64,000 nucleotides of DNA from Aureimonas populi (lineage in GTDB: Bacteria > Pseudomonadota > Alphaproteobacteria > Rhizobiales > Rhizobiaceae): the NCBI RefSeq assembly GCF_017815515.1, contig NZ_CP072611.1, positions 806,001 to 870,000 of the forward strand. Reading direction: 5' to 3'. A program made the translations under genes and the position numbers. The notes under the pieces were generated by a model. The model saw only the letters and a list, made by a program, of their open reading frames with translations. It had not been told where the DNA came from and made no database searches. Below, piece after piece: positions 35,573 to 44,635 of the stretch; the stretch's first letter is position 1, and each line of letters begins with the position of its first letter.

Positions 35573-36363
35573 GCCTGCGCCAGTTCGGGAGCCGCAAATC
35601 GGCGGTTCCGCAGCACCGGCACGGTCTTGCGGGCAGCCTCGATCCTCTTGCGGTCGAGCTCGGCGAAAACCAGGGCCGGAATCTCGCCCGCGCGCGCCAG
35701 CGGCACGCCAAGCGGATCGACCACGAGGCTGGAGCCGATATTGAGCGGCCCGCATTCGCCGACCGCAATGGCATAGACCGTGTTTTCGAGCGCCCGGGCG
35801 GTGACCAGCGTCTCCCAGTGCCGCTCCTTGTTCGGCCCCTTCACCCAGGCCGCCGGGATCACCAGCACATCCGCGCCGTCCAGCGCCAGGCGGCGCGCAA
35901 GTTCGGGGAAGCGAACGTCGTAGCAGGTCATCATTCCAAAGCGGAAACCGCCGACCTCGACCAGCGGGGGAACCTGCGTACCGGGCACGACGGTGTTCGA
36001 TTCCAGCTCGGCGAAGGCGTCGTAGAGGTGGAGCTTGACGTATCTGGCAAAGATACCATTCCCGCTCAGGGCGATATGGACATTCTCGCAGCGCCCACCC
36101 TCGGCCGGCACATGGACCGTGGTCATGAGCGTGAGGCCGGTGCCCTTCAGCGCCCCGACCAGCCCGGAGACGAACGGTCCGTCGAGCGGCTGCGCGCCCT
36201 TCAGGAGCGACAGCGGATCATCGACATCGCGCGCGATGATCCCCTCCGGGAGCACGAGGAGCTCGGCGCCCCCGGCAACGGCCTGACGGATCAGGCTTTC
36301 GGCGGTGGCGAGGTTGGCCTTCCAGTCGGGGGAGACATGGAACTGGCCGAGCGCGACTTTCAT
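35569..36363 (-). CDS. Carbon-nitrogen hydrolase (nitrilase superfamily amidohydrolase)
   Basis: This 264-residue enzyme has the complete Glu-Lys-Cys triad: E40 in LLVLPEG, K110 in ARYVKLHLYD and C147 in MMTCYDVRFPE. Members hydrolyse C-N bonds in amides, N-carbamoyl compounds and omega-amides. Homology starts at MKVALGQFHV, so I use the ATG at 36363, which has AAGGA upstream and overlaps the previous stop (ATGA). Cytoplasmic. Its place next to an importer and two more hydrolases points to stepwise removal of amide-linked groups from an imported compound. Confidence 0.9.
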   Translation of the reverse strand: MKVALGQFHVSPDWKANLATAESLIRQAVAGGAELLVLPEGIIARDVDDPLSLLKGAQPLDGPFVSGLVGALKGTGLTLMTTVHVPAEGGRCENVHIALSGNGIFARYVKLHLYDAFAELESNTVVPGTQVPPLVEVGGFRFGMMTCYDVRFPELARRLALDGADVLVIPAAWVKGPNKERHWETLVTARALENTVYAIAVGECGPLNIGSSLVVDPLGVPLARAGEIPALVFAELDRKRIEAARKTVPVLRNRRFAAPELAQA

Positions 36364-37341
36364 GCGTCTATCCTTGTTCGGCACGGAAGAAGATGGGCCG
36401 GAAAAAGGTCTTCCGGCGTCAGGGGGTTACGGATCAGATCCTGTTCGAGAAGCAGGCGAAGGAATTCGGCGGTCATGGACCTGTTCGGCTCGACGCCGCT
36501 GCGGTCCCAGCCTTCCGGGAGGCGCCGGGTCTCCTCGAGGAAGGCCTGCGAGATCCACGGCGTGGTCTCCGCATAACGGCGGCGGCGGCCCCGCCAGGCG
36601 GCTCGGGCACTGTCGAGGAGATCGGGTAGGAACTGCGCGATCTCGGGACGCGCCTCGGCCACCTCACGGCGCAGAGCGATCACGTGCAGGCCCGGGACGA
36701 AGCCCTTGCGCATGGCCCAGTCGGCCTCGGCCGCGACGGGATCGGGCAGGAGGGTGCGCAGGGGCGCTTCGGGCAGGTAGAGCGCGGCGGGGGCAAAGGG
36801 GGCGAACAGCGCGTCGATTTCGCCCCTGTAAAGCAGATGGAGCAGATTCTCGTTCGGGCCGATCGCGGTGACGGAAGGGGGCCGGTCATCCGGCGGCGCG
36901 CTCGGGGCCGGATCGCCCGCATTCACACGGCCGATCCTCCATTCGGCGCTTTCGGCGGTGACGCCGGCCTCGGCCAGAAGCCCCGCGAATCCAGGTGGAG
37001 CCCGTGTCCTGCCAGCCGGTCATCCCGATCCGCAGGCCCTTCAATTCCGGCAACTGGCGAAGTTCACTGTCGGCACGCACCAGAGCGCAGCGATGGCGAA
37101 AGCCGCGCATCGGGAAACAGGGGAGCGAAACGACCCGCATGTCGCCCTCGTCCAGCCGTCGCGCAGCCTGGGCGAAGGACATTTCCACCGCATCGAACGC
37201 CGGATCCAGTACCAGCTCCGCAGGCAGGTCGTCGACGACCGTCACCGACACGCCCTCCGAGCCGGGCACCTCCCCCAGACGCAACGGCGTCAGCCAGTCC
37301 CAGTCGCGCAGCGCGAGCCGGAGGGGCGCGGGGATGGTCAC
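36360..37341 (-). pseudogene. 4,5-dihydroxyphthalate decarboxylase-like/binding-protein-fold gene, broken by one frameshift
   Basis: Two overlapping frames encode the halves of one protein. The first half (GTG at 37341) has DAVEMSFAQAARRL, SLPCFPMRGFRH and GMTGWQDTGSTW. The second half has RGEIDALFAPFAP and GFVPGLHVIALRREV. These are consecutive landmarks of the 4,5-dihydroxyphthalate decarboxylase/NMT1-like family. Removing one base of the CCCC run at 36981-36984 joins them as TWIRGLL and gives 326 residues, the normal length. The gene is flanked by 4-nt overlaps on both sides. It is either a fresh mutation, a phase-variable run or a sequencing error. Family members may be decarboxylases or ligand-binding proteins. 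Confidence 0.82.
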
Positions 37342-38060
37342 TCGGCGGCCTCCATCCCCGCCCGCGCGCTGCGGAGCCCCTGGAAGAGGGCGCCGTGCTC
37401 CATGGTCAGCGCGGCATAGGCTGCACCATGCTCGCGGGCCAACGCCTTCTCCTCGGGCGACCAGGCCGGCAGGATCCATGGCTTGCCGGCGGCCGCCGCG
37501 GCTTCAGCGACGCTGACGATATCGGTGAAATCCTCCTCGGAACGAGCATAGGCGCCGCGCTCTCGACGAAGCGAGAGGTCCGAGGGGCCGACGAAGACAC
37601 CGTCGACCACCGGCAGCGCCAGGATCGCCGCGATCTCGCGCAGTGCCCCCTCCCCCTCGACCATGGGGAAACACTTCGTGCGCCGATCCTGCTCGCGGAC
37701 CCAGGCATCGTCGAACCCGCCATAGGCGGCCACACGGCCGCCGGCGTAGCTGCGATCGCCAAGCGGGGGGAATTTTGCGAAGCCGCAGACATGGGCGGCA
37801 TGTTCCGCCCCCTGTATGTGCGGAATGACCACCGCGTCCGAGCCGAAGTCCAGCGCCTGCTGGATCGGGCCACGCTCGGCTGCCAGGACCTTGGAAAGCA
37901 CTTCGAGCCCAAGCCCCCTCAGCAACGGGATGAACCGCTCGAGGTCCTTGAGGTCGAAGGCCCCGTGCTCGATGTCCAGCACCACGAAGTCGTAACCTGC
38001 CATCTTCGCCATCTCGGCCGCCGCCGCGTGGGGGGATGACATCCAGAACCCGTGCTTCAT
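37338..38060 (-). CDS. HpcH/HpaI-family aldolase/citrate-lyase-like protein
   Basis: This 240-residue TIM-barrel class II aldolase should cleave 4-hydroxy-2-oxo acids to pyruvate (or another 2-oxo acid) and an aldehyde. Landmarks are FVVLDIEHGAFD near residue 26, the metal-binding CFPMVEGEGAL and GVFVGPSDLSL. The barrel is slightly short but complete. The ATG at 38060 is where homology begins. The frame runs 26 codons further up into the promoter. It is the first gene of the operon, 46 nt from the -10 candidate, and its stop overlaps the next start. Confidence 0.88.
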   Translation of the reverse strand: MKHGFWMSSPHAAAAEMAKMAGYDFVVLDIEHGAFDLKDLERFIPLLRGLGLEVLSKVLAAERGPIQQALDFGSDAVVIPHIQGAEHAAHVCGFAKFPPLGDRSYAGGRVAAYGGFDDAWVREQDRRTKCFPMVEGEGALREIAAILALPVVDGVFVGPSDLSLRRERGAYARSEEDFTDIVSVAEAAAAAGKPWILPAWSPEEKALAREHGAAYAALTMEHGALFQGLRSARAGMEAAE

Positions 38061-38105
38061 GACCCGATCACGCTCCGACAAACAGCAGCAAGGACCTCGC
38101 CACGC

Positions 38106-38135
38106 ATTTAACGTGTATACACGGAGTAGTGTCAA
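38106..38135 (-). promoter_or_regulatory. Promoter of the aldolase-hydrolase-importer operon
   Basis: On the minus strand TTGACA (38135-38130) and TTAAAT (38111-38106) are separated by 18 bases, a good sigma-70-type match in an AT-rich patch. The first start codon is 46 nt downstream. Confidence 0.6.
38112..38123. promoter_or_regulatory. Operator palindrome inside the promoter spacer
   Basis: CGTGTATACACG is a perfect 12-bp palindrome lying between the -35 and -10 of the operon promoter. Binding there by the divergent GntR protein would block RNA polymerase. The TGTATACA core is shared with the site at 17772-17779. Confidence 0.65.
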
Positions 38136-38207
38136 CACATATCTCTTGTGGGCACGAGTTCGCTCCCTTATCGTGGACGCAGAGGCGCACTTTCGGGATC
38201 CAGGACA

Positions 38208-38849
38208 TTGACCGGGAAAAAACAGGCCAAGGACCTAGTTTACGACTACGTCCACAACGGCATCCTCTCGGGTGAGATGAAGAGCGGGCAGTTCCTGGAG
38301 GAGAAGGTGATTTCCGATGCGGTCGGCGTATCGCGCACCCCGGTCCGCGAGGCCTTCCATCTCCTGCAGAACAACCGGCTGATCTCGCTCCTACCGCGTC
38401 ATGGCGCTCAGGTGCGCGCCATCACCGGCCACGAGTTGATGGAGGTCTACGAGAGCCGCCGATTGATCGAGGGATACGCAGCTCAACGCATCTGCGACGA
38501 GAAATACCCTCTTCCTCCGGAATTGCGCGCCCTGCAGCGCCAGATCGAGGAGACGACGAGGACGCGGGATTTCGTCCGCCGGTCGATCATCGACCAGGAG
38601 TTCCACCGCACCATCGTTTCGACCATGCGCAACAACACGCTCGCCGAGCTTTACGCTTCGCTTCAGGTGCGCCAGCAAAGGGTGGCGGTGGCCGCGATGC
38701 TTGCCAATCCTGAACGCGCGCCCCGCATCGACAGCGAACACGACCGGCTGCTGGACGCGCTGGAGCGCCATGACGCCGTGACCGCCCGCGCGGTGATCGA
38801 CGAGCATCTGCGCCCCTACTCCGATGTGCTGGCCAACCTGCCCCTGTAA
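38208..38849 (+). CDS. GntR-family transcriptional regulator, FCD type
   Basis: The protein has 213 residues from the TTG at 38208. A winged helix (EKVISDAVGVSRTPVREAFHLL) is followed by an FCD domain (EVYESRRLIEGYAAQRI, QEFHRTIVSTMRNNTL). An in-frame GTG at 38148 would add 20 residues that look non-coding. Neither start has a good ribosome site, so the N-terminus is uncertain. It is divergent from the nine-gene operon and almost certainly regulates it through the palindrome at 38112. The FCD domain usually binds a carboxylate ligand with a metal. Confidence 0.85.
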   Translation: MTGKKQAKDLVYDYVHNGILSGEMKSGQFLEEKVISDAVGVSRTPVREAFHLLQNNRLISLLPRHGAQVRAITGHELMEVYESRRLIEGYAAQRICDEKYPLPPELRALQRQIEETTRTRDFVRRSIIDQEFHRTIVSTMRNNTLAELYASLQVRQQRVAVAAMLANPERAPRIDSEHDRLLDALERHDAVTARAVIDEHLRPYSDVLANLPL

Positions 38850-39170
38850 AGCGGCTCCCTTCCCCTGCCGGCGCCGCCTGGGAGAATTCCATGCCGACGC
38901 TGCCGCCGTTCGATCGAGCCATGGCGCGCACATGCGGCACAGGCGTCCCGCGACCGCCCGCCCCGCCCGGTGACGACCCACGACCGACGCCTGGACGAAA
39001 CAGGAGTTGAAGCGGCCCGCCCGGGAGTCCGGCGGGCCAAAGCGTTCCGCGAGAGAGAGGCCGCCGTGGGCTATCTAGCTCCCGACCGCGCAATCAACGG
39101 CGAATCGCTCACCTGAAGGTCGTCAGCGCTGTTCCTTAGGAGAGCTCACGGCTGGGCCACACGGAACGAC
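38850..39170. other. Intergenic region without a recognised gene
   Basis: Together with the terminator after it, this is a 401-nt gap. It holds a hairpin, GGCCCGCC (39014-39021) with GGCGGGCC (39031-39038), not followed by T residues. I find no protein frame with a ribosome site. A short transcript ending at the terminator near 39.2 kb is possible. Confidence 0.4.
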
Positions 39171-39205
39171 GCCGGGTCTGCAAGCCTCGCAGGCCCGGCC
39201 ATTTT
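39171..39205 (+). terminator. Rho-independent terminator-like hairpin
   Basis: An 11-bp stem (39171-39181 with 39189-39199, one G-U pair, 7-nt loop) is followed within two bases by TTTT. It lies 320 nt after the GntR stop on the plus strand. It could end that transcript or a small RNA, and it also separates the gene from the convergent dehydrogenase. Confidence 0.55.
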
Positions 39206-39250
39206 CATCGGGAGCCGGCAGCCGGCAGCATCGCATTTTTCCAGTTCCGC

Positions 39251-40783
39251 CTATCTCCCAAGGCACCACGTTTCGTCGGATAGAGCGTCCGGCAGGTCCT
39301 GATATGAGACGGGGCGCAGAAAGCGGGCGATGGCGAGCGTTCCGACGGAGGTGGAACGCCCGTCCGAGGTTGCGGGGTATGGGCCGCCATGGACCATGGC
39401 GTGCGCCACTTCAACGCCCGTGCCGAACCCGTTCGCGAGGATGCGGCCCGCCTTCTCCTCCAGAACGGGCATGAGAGCCCTGGCTGCATCGATGTCGCCT
39501 TCGGCGATATGGATCGCGATCGTAAGCTGCCCTTCCAGATGGTCCACCACCTTGCGCAGCTCGGCCTCGTTCCGGCATCGAACAAGAAGCGAGGACGGGC
39601 CGAACACCTCGTCCGCGAGGCTCTCCTCGGCCAGGAAATCCGCACCGAGGGTCGAGAAAAGGGCCGCACGGCCCTGATGCTCCTCGCCGGCCAGGCCTTC
39701 GGCGAGCTTTTGCGCCTTCGGATTGCCTTCGAGCGCCTCGATGCCGGAGCAGTAGGCTCGGTGGATGCCGGGCGTCAGCATGGTCTGTGCAGCGGCCTCG
39801 CCGAGCGCGGCCTTCGCGCCCATGACGAAGCCGTCGAGGCCGGCGCCTTCCACGGCGAGGATCAGGCCCGGGTTGGTGCAGAACTGACCGGCTCCGAGCG
39901 TCAGCGACGCGATGAATGCCTTGCCGATCGCCTCGCCGCGCTCGGCCAGCGCGCCGGGAAACAGGATCACCGGGTTGATCGAGCTCATCTCGGCATAGAC
40001 CGGAATCGGCACCTCGCGTCGGGCGGCGATCGCCATGAGCGCGACACCGCCCTGGCGTGAGCCGGTGAAGCCGACGGCCTTGATGCGCGGGTCGGCGACC
40101 AGCGCCTCGCCGATCGAACGGCCCGCGGCGAAAAGAAGCGAGAAGGTACCCTCGGGCATCGCGCAATCGGCGACCGCCTTCTGGACCGCGCGCCCGACGA
40201 GTTCAGACGTGCCGGGATGGGCCGAATGCGCCTTGACGATGACCGGACAGCCGGCGGCGAGCGCGGAGGCCGTGTCGCCGCCCGCCACCGAGAAGGCGAG
40301 CGGGAAGTTCGACGCCCCGAACACGGCCACCGGACCGAGCGGCAGATGGGTCAGCTTAAGGTCGGGGCGCGGCGCAGGCTGGCGATCGGGCAGCGCCTCG
40401 TCGTGGCGGCGGTCGAGATAGGCCCCCTTGCGCACGACCTCGGCGAAGAGGCGAAGCTGGCCGACGGTGCGGCCCCGTTCGCCCTCGACCCGGCCGCGCG
40501 GCAGCCCGCTCTCCTCCATACAGCGCAAGACGAGTTCGTCGCCGAGTTCAAGGATGTTCCCGGCGATCTCTTCGAGAAAGGCCGCGCGCGCCTCCGGTGC
40601 AGCGGCGCGATAGGGCCGGAAGGCCGCTTCGGCCAGCCCGCACGCCTCATCGAGATCGGCCGGCGAAGCGCCCCCGAAGCTCGGCTCCATTTCGCGCCCG
40701 CTGGATGCCGCAACTGCCTGGAACGAGCCGTTTGCGCCGTGGCGCGACGAGGCGCCGATGATCAGATTGCCGGTCAGGGTCAT
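39251..40783 (-). CDS. Alpha-ketoglutarate semialdehyde dehydrogenase (2,5-dioxovalerate dehydrogenase)
   Basis: This 510-residue NAD(P)+-dependent aldehyde dehydrogenase is the last step of the oxidative hexuronate route, converting 2,5-dioxopentanoate to 2-oxoglutarate. The catalytic Cys lies in [11 protein letters not shown] and the general-base Glu in [10 protein letters not shown]. The nucleotide site is [41 protein letters not shown] and the extended N-terminus are typical of the KGSADH subfamily rather than other dehydrogenases. It lies 28 nt after the uronate dehydrogenase gene on the same strand. The ATG at 40783 has only a weak upstream GAAAGA. Confidence 0.9.
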   Translation of the reverse strand: MTLTGNLIIGASSRHGANGSFQAVAASSGREMEPSFGGASPADLDEACGLAEAAFRPYRAAAPEARAAFLEEIAGNILELGDELVLRCMEESGLPRGRVEGERGRTVGQLRLFAEVVRKGAYLDRRHDEALPDRQPAPRPDLKLTHLPLGPVAVFGASNFPLAFSVAGGDTASALAAGCPVIVKAHSAHPGTSELVGRAVQKAVADCAMPEGTFSLLFAAGRSIGEALVADPRIKAVGFTGSRQGGVALMAIAARREVPIPVYAEMSSINPVILFPGALAERGEAIGKAFIASLTLGAGQFCTNPGLILAVEGAGLDGFVMGAKAALGEAAAQTMLTPGIHRAYCSGIEALEGNPKAQKLAEGLAGEEHQGRAALFSTLGADFLAEESLADEVFGPSSLLVRCRNEAELRKVVDHLEGQLTIAIHIAEGDIDAARALMPVLEEKAGRILANGFGTGVEVAHAMVHGGPYPATSDGRSTSVGTLAIARFLRPVSYQDLPDALSDETWCLGR

Positions 40784-40811
40784 GTTTTTCTTTCGTTGCA
40801 CGCAGGCGAGA

Positions 40812-41609
40812 TCACGCTTCCGGGACGATCGGGTCCTGCGTGAATGGGCCGCCCTGCCAGATTGCAAGCGGGGTGTCGGGCGCGGGTCGCTCCTCCATCC
40901 GCTCGATCTCGTCCCGGAAGGCTTCCGCGTTATCCTTCGGTCGCCATCCGAGATAGGCGATGGCGGAGTTGTCCCACCAACTGCGGTCGTTATCGGACAC
41001 TCCCCAGATCACCGGGCAGCCGAGGAGCGGCGCGCGCAGCACGCAGGTCACGAGCGAAGTCAAATCGTCGTAGCTGAGCCAGCTCGACAACATGCGATGA
41101 TTGCGCGGCCTTTCGAAGCATGAGCCGATGCGCACAATGGCGGTCTCCTGGCCGAACTTGTCGAAATACATTCGCGCAAGCGCCTCGCCGAAGCATTTCG
41201 ACACGCCGTAGAGCCCGTCCGGGCGCATCGGCATACCGGCATCGAGCCGCTCGTCCTGCCGATAGAAACCGATCGTATGGTTGGAGCTGGCGAAGAATAT
41301 CCGGGGGTGCCCATGCGCACGGGCGGCCTCGTAGAGATTGAAGAGACCGAGGATGTTCGCGTCGAGTATGCGCGAGAACCGGTCCTCGAGGGAGATTCCG
41401 CCCAGATGGATGATCGCGTCGCACCCATCCACGAGACGATCAACGGCCTTTGCGTCGGCAAGGTCACACCGCACGATCTCTTCCCCCGGAACGGGCTCAC
41501 CTATCTCCGCGACGTCCGACAGGCGAAGCAACAGACCCTCCGCCCGAAGGCGGGTTCGCAAAACACGCCCGAGGCCGCCCGCCGCGCCGGTGATCAGAAT
41601 TCTGCGCAC
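40812..41609 (-). CDS. udh: NAD-dependent uronate dehydrogenase
   Basis: This 265-residue short-chain/extended dehydrogenase oxidises D-galacturonate or D-glucuronate at C1 to the aldaro-1,5-lactone. TGAAGGLGR binds NAD, and the triad is S109, Y134 and K138 (YGVSKCFGE). Length and [20 protein letters not shown] agree with the Agrobacterium enzyme as I recall it. I chose the GTG at 41609 because GGAGGAG lies six bases before it and the Rossmann strand begins there. The frame extends 22 codons upstream into the regulatory region. It is the first gene of a two-gene minus-strand unit, divergent from the regulator. Confidence 0.9.
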   Translation of the reverse strand: MRRILITGAAGGLGRVLRTRLRAEGLLLRLSDVAEIGEPVPGEEIVRCDLADAKAVDRLVDGCDAIIHLGGISLEDRFSRILDANILGLFNLYEAARAHGHPRIFFASSNHTIGFYRQDERLDAGMPMRPDGLYGVSKCFGEALARMYFDKFGQETAIVRIGSCFERPRNHRMLSSWLSYDDLTSLVTCVLRAPLLGCPVIWGVSDNDRSWWDNSAIAYLGWRPKDNAEAFRDEIERMEERPAPDTPLAIWQGGPFTQDPIVPEA

Positions 41610-41655
41610 GTCCCACTCCTCCAGCCGATCATCCGCTCGCACCGCGACACATACA

Positions 41656-41684
41656 TATATGACATTATTGGTCAACCTATATGA
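41656..41684. promoter_or_regulatory. Candidate operator between udh and the hexuronate regulator
   Basis: TGAC-N7-GTCA (41660-41674) is an inverted repeat. It is overlapped by two direct TATATGA copies starting at 41656 and 41678, exactly 22 bases (two helical turns) apart. A minus-strand TTGACC (41675-41670) is a -35 candidate for udh. Confidence 0.45.
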
Positions 41685-41767
41685 TGTGAACTGAAAGCCA
41701 ATTGCACCGCGACCCGTCCGTTGTTAGACTTCCACTGGAAATCGCCTATTATGGAGAGCCTTGCTCG

Positions 41768-42505
41768 ATGGACACTCAACCGACAAGCGGAACGCGCTCC
41801 AACCGAGGCGGCGGGACGCTCGTCGAGAAGATCAGCGAGGCGCTGCGGGAGGCGATCGCCGCGGGCGCGTTCCAGCCGGGAGAGAAACTCCCCAGCGAGG
41901 CGAAGCTCACGCAGGAGCACGGGGTCAGCCGCACCGTCGTTCGCGAGGCGATCGCCGCCCTTCGGGCTGACCGGCTGGTCGAGGCACGGCAGGGCGCCGG
42001 CGTCTTCGTGCGGCTGGTCGAGGCGCCACCCGCCCTTCCCTTCCAGAATATCGACTATGCGAAAATCTCCTCGATTCTCGAAATCCTGGAGTTGCGCGCA
42101 CCTGTCGAGATCGAAGCGGCCGGCCTTGCCGCCCAGCGGCGCTCGCCGGTGCAGGAGGAGGATATCCTCAGCCGCCATCGGGCCATCGAGGACTGCGTGC
42201 GCGCCGGCCAGCCGACGGCCGAGGCGGATTTTGCGCTTCACCGCGCGATCGCCGAGGCAACCAACAATCCGCGCTTCGGGGAATTCCTGACGATGATGGG
42301 CATCGGCATCATCCCCCGGACGCAGCTGCCGTCCTCCTCGCCGGGAAACGAGGGCGCGGTGAACATGGAACGGCTTCAGAGCGAGCACGAAGCGATCGTC
42401 GGGTCCATCATCCACGGCGATGTCGAGGCCGCGCGAGAGGCGATGCGTATCCACCTGCAGGGAAGCGCGCGGCGCTATCGCAACCTTCTGCGCAGTCGCG
42501 CCTAA
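41768..42505 (+). CDS. GntR-family regulator (FadR type) of hexuronate genes
   Basis: The protein has 245 residues. Its winged helix (SEAKLTQEHGVSRTVVREAIAAL) is followed by RLVEARQGAGVFV and an FCD domain (LRAPVEIEAAGLAA, FALHRAIAEATNNPRF). The position between udh and the dehydratase operon makes it the likely hexuronate or lactone sensor. The ATG at 41768 has GGAG about 11 bases upstream. The frame continues upstream but without homology. It reads toward kdgD with a 78-nt gap that contains a TTGACT. Confidence 0.87.
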   Translation: MDTQPTSGTRSNRGGGTLVEKISEALREAIAAGAFQPGEKLPSEAKLTQEHGVSRTVVREAIAALRADRLVEARQGAGVFVRLVEAPPALPFQNIDYAKISSILEILELRAPVEIEAAGLAAQRRSPVQEEDILSRHRAIEDCVRAGQPTAEADFALHRAIAEATNNPRFGEFLTMMGIGIIPRTQLPSSSPGNEGAVNMERLQSEHEAIVGSIIHGDVEAAREAMRIHLQGSARRYRNLLRSRA

Positions 42506-43489
<984 letters not shown>

Positions 43490-43495
43490 GCGCCC

Positions 43496-44635
43496 ATGCG
43501 GATCGAGCGCGTCCGCACGCATCTCCTCGAACATCGGCTCGGCATTGCCTTCGAGAGCGCGAGCATGCGCTTCGAAAAGCGCGCGAATGTCCTCGTCGAG
43601 ATCGTTTGCGACGATGGAACGACGGGCTGGGGCGAATGCCTCGGCCCCGCGCGGCCCAACGCGGCGATGGTGGCCGCCTACGCGCCGCTCCTGATCGGTG
43701 AGGACCCGCTGAGGACCGAACTTCTCTGGTCTTGCCTCTACGACGCCTTCCGCGACCAGGGGCAGCGAGGGCTGACGGTGACCGCGCTCTCGGGCATCGA
43801 CGTGGCGCTGTGGGACATCAAGGGCAAGCACTTCGGCGTGTCGATCTCGACCCTTCTGGGCGGCCGTGTCCGAGAGAGCGTGCGGGCCTATGCCACGGGC
43901 TCCTTTCGCAGGGACGGCGTGGACCGCGTAGAGGACAACGCCGTCGAGGTCGCGGGCCACCGGGACGCGGGCTTCCATGCCGCCAAGATCAAGATCGGCT
44001 TCGGCGTCGAGGAGGACCTGCGGGTCATCCGGGCTGTGCGCGAGGCTGTCGGCGACGATATCCGCCTGATGGTCGATGCCAATCACGGTTACGATGTCAT
44101 GGAGGCGGTCGCCTTCGGCCGCCGGGCCGAAGCCTATGGGATCGATTGGTTCGAAGAGCCGGTCGAGCCCGAGCAGCTTGGCGCCTACCGCGCGGTTCGG
44201 GCCGGCCAGCCGCTGCCGGTCGCGGGCGGCGAGACGTGGCACACGCGCTGGGGGCACCGCGAGGCGATCGAGACACGCGCCGTCGACATCGTCCAGCCCG
44301 ATATCTGCGGCGTCGGCGGTTTCACCGAGGCACGACGGGTTGCCGATCTTTCCTCGCTGCACGGGGTTCGCGTGGTCCCGCATGTCTGGGGGACCGCCGT
44401 CCAGATCGCAGCCGCCCTGCAGTTCATGGCCGCGATGATCCCCTCGCCCCAACGGCGCGAGCCGCTGGAGCCCATTCTCGAGTTCGACCGAACCGACAAT
44501 CCGTTCCGGCAGGCGGTCGTCACGCATCCTGTGGAACACGATCACGGTGTCGTCGCGATCCCGGACGGGCCCGGCCTCGGCATCGAGATCGACCGCGCCG
44601 CCCTGACCGAATACCGCATGAGGAACGACCCATGA
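43496..44635 (+). CDS. gci: D-galactarolactone cycloisomerase (enolase superfamily)
   Basis: This 379-residue enzyme opens D-galactaro-1,4-lactone to 3-deoxy-2-keto-hexarate. Its N-terminus (VRTHLLEHRL, FESASMRFEKRA) and RDQGQRGLTVTALSGIDVA closely follow the Agrobacterium enzyme as I remember it. Active-site landmarks are the KxK in AKIKIGFG and the metal ligands in LMVDANH, WFEEPVEPE and VAGGE. HVWGTAVQIAAALQF ends the barrel. Its stop overlaps the next start (ATGA), which couples it to the lactone isomerase that makes its substrate. Confidence 0.92.
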   Translation: MRIERVRTHLLEHRLGIAFESASMRFEKRANVLVEIVCDDGTTGWGECLGPARPNAAMVAAYAPLLIGEDPLRTELLWSCLYDAFRDQGQRGLTVTALSGIDVALWDIKGKHFGVSISTLLGGRVRESVRAYATGSFRRDGVDRVEDNAVEVAGHRDAGFHAAKIKIGFGVEEDLRVIRAVREAVGDDIRLMVDANHGYDVMEAVAFGRRAEAYGIDWFEEPVEPEQLGAYRAVRAGQPLPVAGGETWHTRWGHREAIETRAVDIVQPDICGVGGFTEARRVADLSSLHGVRVVPHVWGTAVQIAAALQFMAAMIPSPQRREPLEPILEFDRTDNPFRQAVVTHPVEHDHGVVAIPDGPGLGIEIDRAALTEYRMRNDP

